NCBI GenBank assembly: GCA_022360095.1
Contig: JAKSDK010000070.1
Span: forward strand, 1-39,595
DNA length: 39,595 nucleotides
Direction: 5' to 3'
From: Phycisphaerales bacterium
GTDB lineage: Bacteria; Planctomycetota; Phycisphaerae; UBA1845; UTPLA1
Below are positions 1 to 7,191 of this stretch, piece after piece. The notes beneath the pieces were generated by a model, which worked only from the letters and a program-made list of their open reading frames with translations, had not been told where the DNA came from and searched no databases. The position numbers and the translations under genes are program-made. The stretch's first letter is position 1. Each line of letters opens with the position of its first letter.

Positions 1-139
1 CGACCTGCCCCGGTGTGGTGTTCTCCGGCGTGAGCACAGCCTCGCCGCAACCGCCGGTCCAGTAGTTGAGATTCAGGATCAGCAATACGCAAAGGACGGC
101 TTTGATCTTCGAAAGAAGACGACGGTAGTTTTTAGTCAT
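1..139 (-). CDS. N-terminus of a secreted or lipoprotein-like protein (partial)
   Basis: The reading frame opens at the ATG at 139 and runs off the left edge of the window, so only 46 codons are visible. A GAGGG ribosome-binding site lies about 10 nt upstream of the ATG. The visible protein has a basic start (MTKNYRRLLSKIK), a hydrophobic stretch (AVLCVLLILNLNY) and then a Gly-Gly-Cys-Gly segment. This is a signal peptide, perhaps with a weak lipobox around that Cys. The mature part is not visible, so no function can be given. The start and the export signal are fairly secure; lipidation is a guess. Confidence 0.6.
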   Translation of the reverse strand, partial: MTKNYRRLLSKIKAVLCVLLILNLNYWTGGCGEAVLTPENTTPGQV

Positions 140-531
140 TTTTCGTAATCCCTCGATCGAGAGTTCGTTAAGGGTTGTTTCCGGACCGATTAGAGTTATA
201 CCCCCGTTATATGAAGGGCATTCTTTGATTATCCGGCGGTTGCACATGCGGGTCAAGCATTTGGCACGGGGTCTTCGACTGGCCGGTTTAAAAAGGGGGC
301 AATCCGAAAGCCGAAAGGGGCAGGCGGATTACGAATTCCATTCAAAGGGCGATAATGAGTGAGCTGAGATCTTTGTAGGCCAGTGTGATGAATGGATTCG
401 TTTCCAAGCATCGAAAGGTTTGATTGTGCAGATTCGTGACGAAAATCAACGTCAGCCGGCGTTCTCTTAACATGAAGTCGTTTTCGTTCTCACGGAATCT
501 GCCGTGCATCGCATCACGACGAAGCATCGTC
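140..531. other. Intergenic region with no supported gene
   Basis: This stretch separates the minus-strand secreted-protein gene from the end of the MaoC-type gene. It should hold the promoter of the secreted protein near 150-250, but I see no convincing -35/-10 pair. Short open frames on both strands here lack ribosome-binding sites and recognisable protein character. The segment around 305-325 has CCGAAAG repeated twice. Nothing else stands out. Confidence 0.5.
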
Positions 532-972
532 TTATTCAAGGATTTTCGTTTCTTTGGGCGGCACTACAACGGCATTGCCGATGGCGACATCCTCGCCATG
601 TTGATTCAGGCAAGCCACGAGCATTCGGATCCGTGAAGGATTGATGATCTCTTCGACCATGGCCGTTGCCGTGATTGTGTCATTGATATACACGGGTTTT
701 AGAAACTTGATCTCAAGCTGAATAAAAATAGTGCCCAACCCAGGGAGTTCACTGCTCAGAACGGTTGAGATAATGCCGGCCGTGAGTATTCCGTGAGCCA
801 CGCGCCTGCCGAAGACGGAACTCCTGGCGTAACTATCGTCGATATGAAGTGGATTGTAATCGCCAGAGGCGTCGGCAAACCGGAACACGTCACGGTCCGT
901 GATGGTTTTCGTGTAGGTCCCTTTGTCGCCTACTTCCAGTTTTGCTCGCGGTTTGGGGAAATCTGGAGTCAT
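532..972 (-). CDS. MaoC-like (R)-specific enoyl-CoA hydratase
   Basis: This is a 146-residue single hot-dog domain of the MaoC/PhaJ type, which hydrates trans-2-enoyl-CoA to (R)-3-hydroxyacyl-CoA. The signature ADASGDYNPLH spans residues 33-43 and supplies the expected catalytic Asp38/His43 pair. It is followed by the usual VAHGILTAG helix segment (residues 58-66). The length is normal for a stand-alone PhaJ-type enzyme. The ATG at 972 gives a natural N-terminus, although no strong Shine-Dalgarno is seen. It stands alone, with tRNA-Ala about 210 nt upstream. A role in fatty-acid oxidation or supply of hydroxyacyl-CoA is likely, but no neighbour fixes the substrate. Confidence 0.85.
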   Translation of the reverse strand: MTPDFPKPRAKLEVGDKGTYTKTITDRDVFRFADASGDYNPLHIDDSYARSSVFGRRVAHGILTAGIISTVLSSELPGLGTIFIQLEIKFLKPVYINDTITATAMVEEIINPSRIRMLVACLNQHGEDVAIGNAVVVPPKETKILE

Positions 973-1183
973 GGCATCAACCCGCCATTTCGAGTTTGCT
1001 ATCGCGATTCGACTTCAACGGAAAGATCAACGTGAGGGTTCCTGACGGGTGCGGCCGGTGTCATGCCATTTTTCCCGCGCGCATCCACGACCGGCGTCAT
1101 ACATACTTATTCCGAATTTGAAGTGTTGGACCGATGTTTTTCGACCAAAACATAAGGCCTAATAATTTACGGGTTAGCAGGAA

Positions 1184-1256
<73 letters not shown>

Positions 1257-1343
1257 GAAACGAATTATTAACTGCAGGGATTAGAAGCAAGACATTGCCT
1301 TTTGTCAAGCCTGCTCGGCGATCTGGATTCTGATTCGTATCGA

Positions 1344-2432
1344 TCACGATTGCCTTTGCACGACATTTGCATCGATGGTCAATGTTTCTTTCAATGCGGC
1401 AGTTGCGTCCGTCGGATTGTCGTTGTTGATGACGCGCTGGCATATCGCTACTTGAACGGCGTTTGAGCGATTCGGGATTTGCATTATCGATGACACGTTC
1501 TCCACCGTGAGTCCGCCGATCGCGACGATCGGTACGTCCATCATTTGAGGGCCCGCCATTGCTACGACTTTTCTCAGCAGTTCCGGCCCCTGCACCGTAA
1601 CCTCGGGCTTCGTCCTCGATGCAAACATCGGCCCCACTCCAATATAGTCGGCACGTTCCGCGAGGGCAGCCTCGGCTTCGGATATCGAGTGTGTGCTTTT
1701 ACCGACCAGAAGATGGGGCCCTGCAATCCGCCTTGCGTCCGAGACCGAAAGGTCACTCTGTCCGAGATGAACTCCATCCGCGCCGGCCAGCCTCGCGATG
1801 TCAGCACGGTCGTTGATGATGAACAGCACGTCAAACTTTCGTGTCAGCTCCCGCAGGCGTTTGGCACGGCTTAGAAGTTCGTTGTCATTCAAGGACTTTT
1901 CGCGCAATTGTATGACATCGGCGCCGCCTCGTAATGTTTGTTCGCATATGCTCAGCCATGGTCCCCTGCAAAGGGACTCCGTGATCAGGACGTGCAGGCG
2001 AGATCGTCTCAGTTTTTTTCGTCTCGAGCCGCCGATGAAAACGGCCTGTTCCAGTGCATAGGTCTGATATCGTAATTGCTCAACCCGGGCCGACTGTTCC
2101 TTGTCGATGATTTTGCAGTATTCCTCAATGCAGCGCAAAGCTTCCGTCACTCGTTTGGCCGATGCCTTGGCCACGTCGGCGGGATCGGCTCGTGAACGTT
2201 CGGTTTCCGTGTTGATTTGGGTTCCGACGTCATTTCGGATGTCTCGCGCTTCCAGCAGGGCGCTTAGGCCAAGCGCCTTTGAAACGGCCGCAAGTTGATG
2301 ACGCATTCCTTTGACCTGCTCACATAAGGCTGCATCCTCCAACATCAGGCGCGCATATTCCTCAACGACTCTCAGGCCCTCTTTTGCGCGGTTGAGGTTG
2401 GCGTCGATGATTCGCAGTATTGTTGAATCCAT
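1344..2432 (-). CDS. thiE: Thiamine-phosphate synthase with N-terminal ThiD2-like domain
   Basis: The C-terminal half is a TIM-barrel ThiE that joins HMP-diphosphate and the thiazole phosphate into thiamine phosphate. Motifs seen are QLREK, INDRAD, GVHLGQ and, near the end, AIGGL. The first roughly 140 residues start RIIDANLNRAKEGLRVVEEY and match the helical ThiD2-like extension found on ThiE of some deep-branching bacteria. The frame is open far upstream, to 2669, but that part overlaps gmhA and has no protein character. The ATG at 2432 begins exactly at the conserved domain, giving 362 residues. No other thiamine gene is nearby. The ThiE call is firm; the activity of the N-terminal domain is inferred from the family. 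Confidence 0.9.
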   Translation of the reverse strand: MDSTILRIIDANLNRAKEGLRVVEEYARLMLEDAALCEQVKGMRHQLAAVSKALGLSALLEARDIRNDVGTQINTETERSRADPADVAKASAKRVTEALRCIEEYCKIIDKEQSARVEQLRYQTYALEQAVFIGGSRRKKLRRSRLHVLITESLCRGPWLSICEQTLRGGADVIQLREKSLNDNELLSRAKRLRELTRKFDVLFIINDRADIARLAGADGVHLGQSDLSVSDARRIAGPHLLVGKSTHSISEAEAALAERADYIGVGPMFASRTKPEVTVQGPELLRKVVAMAGPQMMDVPIVAIGGLTVENVSSIMQIPNRSNAVQVAICQRVINNDNPTDATAALKETLTIDANVVQRQS

Positions 2433-2502
2433 AGATGTCTGCTCATTGCCAAGAACGACGAGAGACCAGGAGATTCTATGCGACTGTCGCCGGCTCTGAC
2501 AG

Positions 2503-3075
2503 TTACGCAGGTTCAGAAGCCGGCCCGTCGAGATACTCCAGGACCAAGTGGATGATGAGAAGATGGAGTTCCTGAATGTGGGCGGAATGGCCGGCGTCTG
2601 ACGTAAAGGCGATGTCGCAATCGCTTTCCGCGGGACTCCCGGGCCGTCCCAGCAAACCGACCGTGACAAGCCCCGTTTCGCGTCCTCGTCGTAGTGCTTT
2701 TAGGATATTGGGGCTTTTTCCGCTTGTGGACAGCGCCACCAGGACGTCACCTTTTTTGCCCAGTCCCTGCACTTGTCGGGCAAAGACTTCCTCAAAACCA
2801 TAGTCATTTGAAATGCAGGTCATGGCGGCCGGGTCGGCAGAGAGGCAAACGGCCGCCATTGGCGCGCGGTCCCTGGAGAATCGTCCCATCATTTCCTCAG
2901 CGAAATGAAGCGCTTCCGCTGCCGAGCCTCCGTTGCCGCAGGTCAGGATTTTCTTTCCCGATGCGAGCGCCTGTTCGATCGTTTTTGCGATGTGCTCAAT
3001 GGTTCCGGAAGCATCTGCAATCCGCTGCAACGAAGCGAGATGCTTATTGATGGATTCGCGAATTTGAGACGGCAT
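2503..3075 (-). CDS. gmhA: Sedoheptulose-7-phosphate isomerase (SIS domain)
   Basis: A single SIS domain of 190 residues, the normal GmhA length. The enzyme converts sedoheptulose 7-phosphate to D-glycero-D-manno-heptose 7-phosphate, the first step towards ADP-heptose or GDP-heptose for surface glycans. Diagnostic segments are CGNGGSAAEALHFAEE (the Glu in this helix is catalytic in the family), the phosphate loop STSGKSPN and the C-terminal HIQELHLLIIH with the second catalytic His. It lies 70 nt upstream of thiE on the same strand. The other heptose genes are not in the window. Confidence 0.9.
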   Translation of the reverse strand: MPSQIRESINKHLASLQRIADASGTIEHIAKTIEQALASGKKILTCGNGGSAAEALHFAEEMMGRFSRDRAPMAAVCLSADPAAMTCISNDYGFEEVFARQVQGLGKKGDVLVALSTSGKSPNILKALRRGRETGLVTVGLLGRPGSPAESDCDIAFTSDAGHSAHIQELHLLIIHLVLEYLDGPASEPA

Positions 3076-3168
3076 GGATATTGAGACTCCCAGCGATGTT
3101 CACTGTCGAATCGGCATCATCTACGCCAAGAGCATGGTGGTCAAGATTGTGAGCGTCGCGAAACGGTT

Positions 3169-3792
3169 CTAGCGTCTTCGACGAAGGAGCAGAAGACCGG
3201 CAAGCGAGACGAGCGAAATCGTGGCCGGTTCGGGGATCAGCGATGTGAGCTCGCCCTCGAACATGAAGGAAAGCTCCGCACTCTCACCGCTTATGGTCAC
3301 GTTGTTTCCGTCGATGAGGTCTTGGAAGAAACTGAGATCAGGCGGTGTAAGCGGCAAGTCGTCATTGTTGAATATGAGGCCGTCTCCATCAATGAGTTCG
3401 ATGCTCATGAAGATCTGAAAGGGTCCTTCGATGACCGGGGCGGCATGATCCAGAAGATAGGCGTCGTTGCCGGGCGGGGGGCTGTTATTGATCGTCAAGT
3501 CGTAGTTGGTGGTAAAATCGCAGCTGGCATTGAAGGTGAGGGTCATGGTGTTGGCGCCGAGTTGCGGATAAAAGCCGTCGTCAGCAGAGGGGTTTTGATC
3601 GACGGTCGTGGACTCGAAGGTGTAGCTGCCTGAGAAGGTGTTTCCTGAGACCAGGCATCCGAGTGGATCATCGGACAGGCCGTCCGTGACGAGGCCTTCG
3701 AAATTGAAGGTGATTGGGACCGCTTTGGCCGACGTCGTTGCCGTAGCCAGTAGCAGGCCGGCAAATAAAAGGCTGGAGACGTGTCTTGGCAT
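3169..3792 (-). CDS. PEP-CTERM sorted secreted protein
   Basis: A 207-residue protein with an N-terminal signal peptide (MPRHVSSLLFAGLLLATATT, then SAKA before the mature start). The C-terminal tripartite sorting tail comprises PEPA, a hydrophobic helix (ISLVSLAGLLLL) and a final RRRR. This is the PEP-CTERM architecture processed by exosortase in exopolysaccharide-producing bacteria. The middle is acidic, beta-rich and without a recognisable enzyme domain. The ATG at 3792 has a good GGAGAAG site 7 nt upstream, so the much longer open frame reaching 4254 is not the gene. No exosortase gene is in the window. Confidence 0.88.
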   Translation of the reverse strand: MPRHVSSLLFAGLLLATATTSAKAVPITFNFEGLVTDGLSDDPLGCLVSGNTFSGSYTFESTTVDQNPSADDGFYPQLGANTMTLTFNASCDFTTNYDLTINNSPPPGNDAYLLDHAAPVIEGPFQIFMSIELIDGDGLIFNNDDLPLTPPDLSFFQDLIDGNNVTISGESAELSFMFEGELTSLIPEPATISLVSLAGLLLLRRRR

Positions 3793-3946
3793 TTGCTTCT
3801 TCTCCCCGCGGAAGGTCGTCGAAACGAGGGGTGGCTTCTCCCGAGTGTTTTCCCTCGCTTCAATCGGGCGATCAGCATACAAGATCGGGTTTGGGATTGC
3901 AATGTCGAAAGGGTGCCGCATTGTGTTGGGGAAACGCCGAGTGAGA

Positions 3947-3974
3947 TCCCGGGCAGGGCGGCCCGGGGCTTTTT
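3947..3974 (+). repeat. GC palindrome repeat, copy 1 of 4
   Basis: TCCCGGGC-AGGGCG-GCCCGGGG followed by CTTTTT. It forms a 7-bp hairpin (3948-3954 with 3961-3967) and has the T-run on the plus-strand side. It sits just beyond the 3' end of the minus-strand glycosyltransferase gene. The other copies are at 7198, 11343 and 14843. Confidence 0.85.
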
Positions 3975-4004
3975 GGGGAAGGAATCGAACCGCGCGGCGG
4001 GTTG

Positions 4005-4976
4005 TTATTTTTTGGGCTCGGTTTGGTGGTCGTGTCCGAGTTCCATTCTTCTGAGGCGGTAGGAGACGTCTTCGAGGACGCCACGGCTGGCGTTGATGAG
4101 GTCGGCGACGATGCCGGTGAGGACCATCTGAAATCCGGCGAGCATGAGTACGGCGGCGAGGATCAACGACTGAACGTGCTGGTTCGGCAGCTGGCCTTGA
4201 GTCAGCCAGAAGTAAATGAAGCGCAGGCCGATCAGAAACCCGACGCCGAAGCAAACGATGCCGGCGGCGCTGAAGATCTTCATGGCTCGATAAGAAGAAT
4301 AGACTCGGAGCATAATGCCCATGGAATGGGTGATGAATACGCCGATGTTGGAGAAGAGTCTCGACTCTCGCAGTTTTTCGTTGGTGCGGATCGGGACGTT
4401 CACGGTGATGATCCGCTTGCGGCCGGCCTGGATGACGTGATCGACGGTGTGGTCGAAATCGGTGGAAAAGGCAAATCGCATGGCCGCTTCACGGCTATAG
4501 GCCTTGAAGCCACTGGCGACGTCGGGGACCTCGAGGTTCGCCAATCGGCTGACGACCTTGCTGCCGACGGTTTGCATTTTTTTCTTGAACCAGGAGAAAT
4601 GGGCGATCTTCTCGGGTTCTCGGTCGCCGATGACGAGGTCAGCCTTGCCCTCGACGATGGGTTTTACCAGCTTGGGGATGTCGCCGCCGTGATATTGGTT
4701 GTCACCGTCGGTGTTGACGACGATGTCGGCGCCCTGGCGTAGGCAGTAATCAAAGCCGGCGGAAAAAGCATGGCCGAGTCCTCGATTGCCGGGAAAACTG
4801 AGCACGTGATCAACGCCGAGTTCATGCGCGACTTCGACGGTCCGATCGGTGCAGCCGTCGTCGATGATCAGGATTTCAACCTGGTCGATTCCGTCGATTT
4901 GACGGGGGATGTCTTTGATTGTTGCCGGAAGCGTGGCTTCCTCATTCAGGCAGGGGATTTGAACGATGAGTTTCAT
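4005..4976 (-). CDS. Family 2 glycosyltransferase, polyprenyl-phosphate sugar synthase type
   Basis: A 323-residue membrane-linked GT-A glycosyltransferase of the DPM1/polyprenyl-phosphate-glycosyltransferase type. Nucleotide-sugar residues are seen in IIDDGCTDRT and in the DxD-like NTDGDNQYHGGD. The C-terminal 100 residues hold two strong membrane helices (IVCFGVGFLIGLRFIYFWL and SLILAAVLMLAGFQMVLTG), which would anchor it to the inner membrane. It probably loads a sugar onto a lipid carrier for glycan export or glycosylation. The ATG at 4976 has a GGGAGG site 5 nt upstream. The donor sugar cannot be read from sequence. It may share a minus-strand unit with the transporter/acyltransferase gene about 80 nt upstream. 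Confidence 0.85.
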   Translation of the reverse strand: MKLIVQIPCLNEEATLPATIKDIPRQIDGIDQVEILIIDDGCTDRTVEVAHELGVDHVLSFPGNRGLGHAFSAGFDYCLRQGADIVVNTDGDNQYHGGDIPKLVKPIVEGKADLVIGDREPEKIAHFSWFKKKMQTVGSKVVSRLANLEVPDVASGFKAYSREAAMRFAFSTDFDHTVDHVIQAGRKRIITVNVPIRTNEKLRESRLFSNIGVFITHSMGIMLRVYSSYRAMKIFSAAGIVCFGVGFLIGLRFIYFWLTQGQLPNQHVQSLILAAVLMLAGFQMVLTGIVADLINASRGVLEDVSYRLRRMELGHDHQTEPKK

Positions 4977-5056
4977 GGTGCCTCCCTGACCATTCAGTGC
5001 TCCTCTTGAATCGACTAGGACGTCGTTGACTCGAACTGCATTCTATTTGATCGTAA

Positions 5057-7051
5057 TCACGGCACAACGTGTCCGTCCTTCGGTTTCAGGGCCATGATCC
5101 GCCCCATGATATGTTCGGCAACTTCGCGGTAGATATCGCGGTCCTTTTCTCGGTCTTTCCAGCGACTCAGGTCGACCGGCGGACCATAGCGGACGACGGC
5201 GTGGTGGCGTTTCAAGAGTGGTCCCACGACGCTGTCACTGTACTTGATTCCGGAAATATAGGCCGGAATGACCGTTGCGCCGCTGCGAAGTGCCAGCATG
5301 CCGACGCCTTCGCGTACTTTGGGGGTTTCGGCCGGGTTCTGGACCCGGCCCTGCGGAAAGATGCCGAGGAGCTTGCCGGCCGCAAGGTGCCGCAGCGCCG
5401 CCTTGACCGAAGCCGTGTCAACACCGGAGCGGTTTACCGGTACGCATTCGACGGCCTCGACCAGCCTTCGAAAGATCGGGATTCGGGCGTATTCGACGGC
5501 GATCATGTAGCCTGGCACACGATTCGGAGATGTGGCTCCGAGCACGAAGGGATCGAGCGTGGAGTTGTGGTTCGCAGCGACGATGACGGGACCGTCGATC
5601 GGTATCGTGCAGACCCCTTCTCTGCGTGTTCGTGACCAGAACCAGCAATAGAAATCATTCAGGTTTTTCCAGAACGTGAGAATTGTGCCGAACCGTCCGC
5701 GTTTCAGCCGTGCGACGGTCGCCACGGCACCGCTGGAGAATAAGGCCAAGCCGACAATCGTCAAAATCCAGGGAACGTAACGGTCGATGTTCTCCCATTC
5801 GGGGATGCCTAAGAAACCCGTGGCGAGCAACAGTCCACCCATGCTGAGGACATCCTTCACGCCGAAGACGCGGCCTCTGAAAAAATCGGGGACCGTTTTT
5901 TGCAGGAGTGCGTTTGCGCTGACGAGCACGCCGGAGCCGAACATGCCGGTGACGAACAAACCAACGTAGTTGCCGAACTGGCTCATCTCCAGCCACCATA
6001 CAGTGGCAAGCCAACCGACGCAGATGCCCGCGCCGATCAACGACCATGAGATCGTGAGCTCGCTCTTGAGCGCATCGCCCAGGTAGGCCACGATCATCGC
6101 CCCGAAGAGCATGCCGATGCCAAGCGCGGCATTGAAGTAACCGATTTTTTCGACGTCTCCCTTTTGAAAATAACCGATGTCCCCCAGATGACCGACGATC
6201 GCGGGGATGACGCTTCGCACGGCACTGGCGGCCGACCAGAAGATGACGGTAAAGGCGATGAGTTCGACGACTCGACGATGTGTTCGACAATAGCGGAAGC
6301 CGTCGATCAGGCTTTGTTTTTGTTTCGTCTGCGTTCGCGCCAGGACCTTTGCCGGCGGAGGGACGATGAACAAGACGAGAACGGCACTGAGCAGAAATGT
6401 GGCTCCGTCGGCAATGAAGCTGATTCTGGGCCCGTCGTGGTGATAGGCTTCGATGATCTTTGCGCCGATCAGAAATGAAGCGATGGATGCGATCGGTCCC
6501 ATGGCATTCATCAAGCCGTTGCCGCGGACAATTTGATCCTGTCGAATCAAATTGGGAAGCATGGCGGCGCGAGAGGGCGAGAACATGGCGGCGAAGATGC
6601 CGGTGATGAGTAGGGGCATCGCATAGATCCAGGGATTGAGCTTGGGGAACTCGTCGGTGGTGGCGAGCTGGGCAGCCCAATCCGTACCGGCGTATGCGTT
6701 AAAGAGCAGGGAAAAGAGGCCGACGAGCGTAAACATGAAGACCGCTCGAATCAGGTCGGCCGAGACCATGATCCATTTTCGCGGCAGCCGGTCGGCGAGC
6801 CACCCCATCACAGGGCCCAGGACGAAGTAGGGGAGCATGAAAGAGAATAGCATGATCGCGGAGATCCGCGTGGAATCACCCCGATTGGTTGCGTCCTGCA
6901 TATGCAGGATCGCCATTTCCGACAGATGATCGCCCAACGCGCTGGCCGTGTAGGCGCACCAGAGGAGAATGAAGTTGCGATTGCGAAAGATCGACTTCGG
7001 TTGTCTCGAGACTGAGACGTCGTCTAATGTTGGAAGCGTGGCTTTAGGCAT
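5057..7051 (-). CDS. MFS transporter fused to PlsC-type acyltransferase
   Basis: A 664-residue fusion. Residues 25-450 form a 12-helix major-facilitator domain of the LplT kind, with the A-loop motif GWLADRLPRKW near residues 83-93. Residues 470-660 form a 1-acylglycerophosphate-type acyltransferase: the catalytic HxxxxD is H495-N-S-T-L-D500, and substrate motifs FPQGR (565-569) and PVNRSG follow. In Enterobacteria, LplT flips lysophospholipid inward and the separate Aas protein re-acylates it. Here transport and acylation are on one chain, but the acyl-ACP synthetase part of Aas is missing, so the acyl donor must come from elsewhere. Its ATG overlaps the stop of a small upstream ORF by 8 nt, suggesting translational coupling. 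The substrate is inferred from the family. Confidence 0.85.
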   Translation of the reverse strand: MPKATLPTLDDVSVSRQPKSIFRNRNFILLWCAYTASALGDHLSEMAILHMQDATNRGDSTRISAIMLFSFMLPYFVLGPVMGWLADRLPRKWIMVSADLIRAVFMFTLVGLFSLLFNAYAGTDWAAQLATTDEFPKLNPWIYAMPLLITGIFAAMFSPSRAAMLPNLIRQDQIVRGNGLMNAMGPIASIASFLIGAKIIEAYHHDGPRISFIADGATFLLSAVLVLFIVPPPAKVLARTQTKQKQSLIDGFRYCRTHRRVVELIAFTVIFWSAASAVRSVIPAIVGHLGDIGYFQKGDVEKIGYFNAALGIGMLFGAMIVAYLGDALKSELTISWSLIGAGICVGWLATVWWLEMSQFGNYVGLFVTGMFGSGVLVSANALLQKTVPDFFRGRVFGVKDVLSMGGLLLATGFLGIPEWENIDRYVPWILTIVGLALFSSGAVATVARLKRGRFGTILTFWKNLNDFYCWFWSRTRREGVCTIPIDGPVIVAANHNSTLDPFVLGATSPNRVPGYMIAVEYARIPIFRRLVEAVECVPVNRSGVDTASVKAALRHLAAGKLLGIFPQGRVQNPAETPKVREGVGMLALRSGATVIPAYISGIKYSDSVVGPLLKRHHAVVRYGPPVDLSRWKDREKDRDIYREVAEHIMGRIMALKPKDGHVVP

Positions 7052-7157
7052 GTGCGTTTTGGAGACACATCTTTATTTTTAATCCGGGTCGGGCGAACGT
7101 CGTCATCGCATTTTTTCTCGCGGCGCGCGTAGCCTTTTTCGCCGTCGGCTTTTTCAC
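7044..7157 (-). CDS. Putative small basic protein, 37 residues
   Basis: A GTG at 7157 is preceded by AAAGGAGACGATACC, the best Shine-Dalgarno in this neighbourhood. It opens a 37-codon frame beginning VKKPTAKKATRAARKN and ending with TAA at 7046-7044. The stop overlaps the ATG of the transporter/acyltransferase as ATGCCTAA. The Lys/Arg/Ala-rich start resembles a nucleic-acid-binding histone-H1-like tail, but no family is recognisable at this length. It could instead be a translated leader whose only job is to bring ribosomes to the weakly initiated downstream gene. It is supported by the ribosome-binding site and the coupling, not by homology. Confidence 0.45.
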   Translation of the reverse strand: MKKPTAKKATRAARKNAMTTFARPGLKIKMCLQNAHA

Positions 7158-7191
7158 GGTATCGTCTCCTTTGACGATCACGCACGCGCGC

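Noticed and set aside
342..539. Minus-strand 65-codon ORF after the MaoC-type gene
   Set aside because: It starts at a TTG inside the MaoC stop region without a ribosome site and shows no family features.
4002..4742. Long plus-strand open frame of 246 codons
   Set aside because: It is antisense to the glycosyltransferase, whose motifs and ribosome site are clear. The antisense product is D/E/G-rich shadow sequence.
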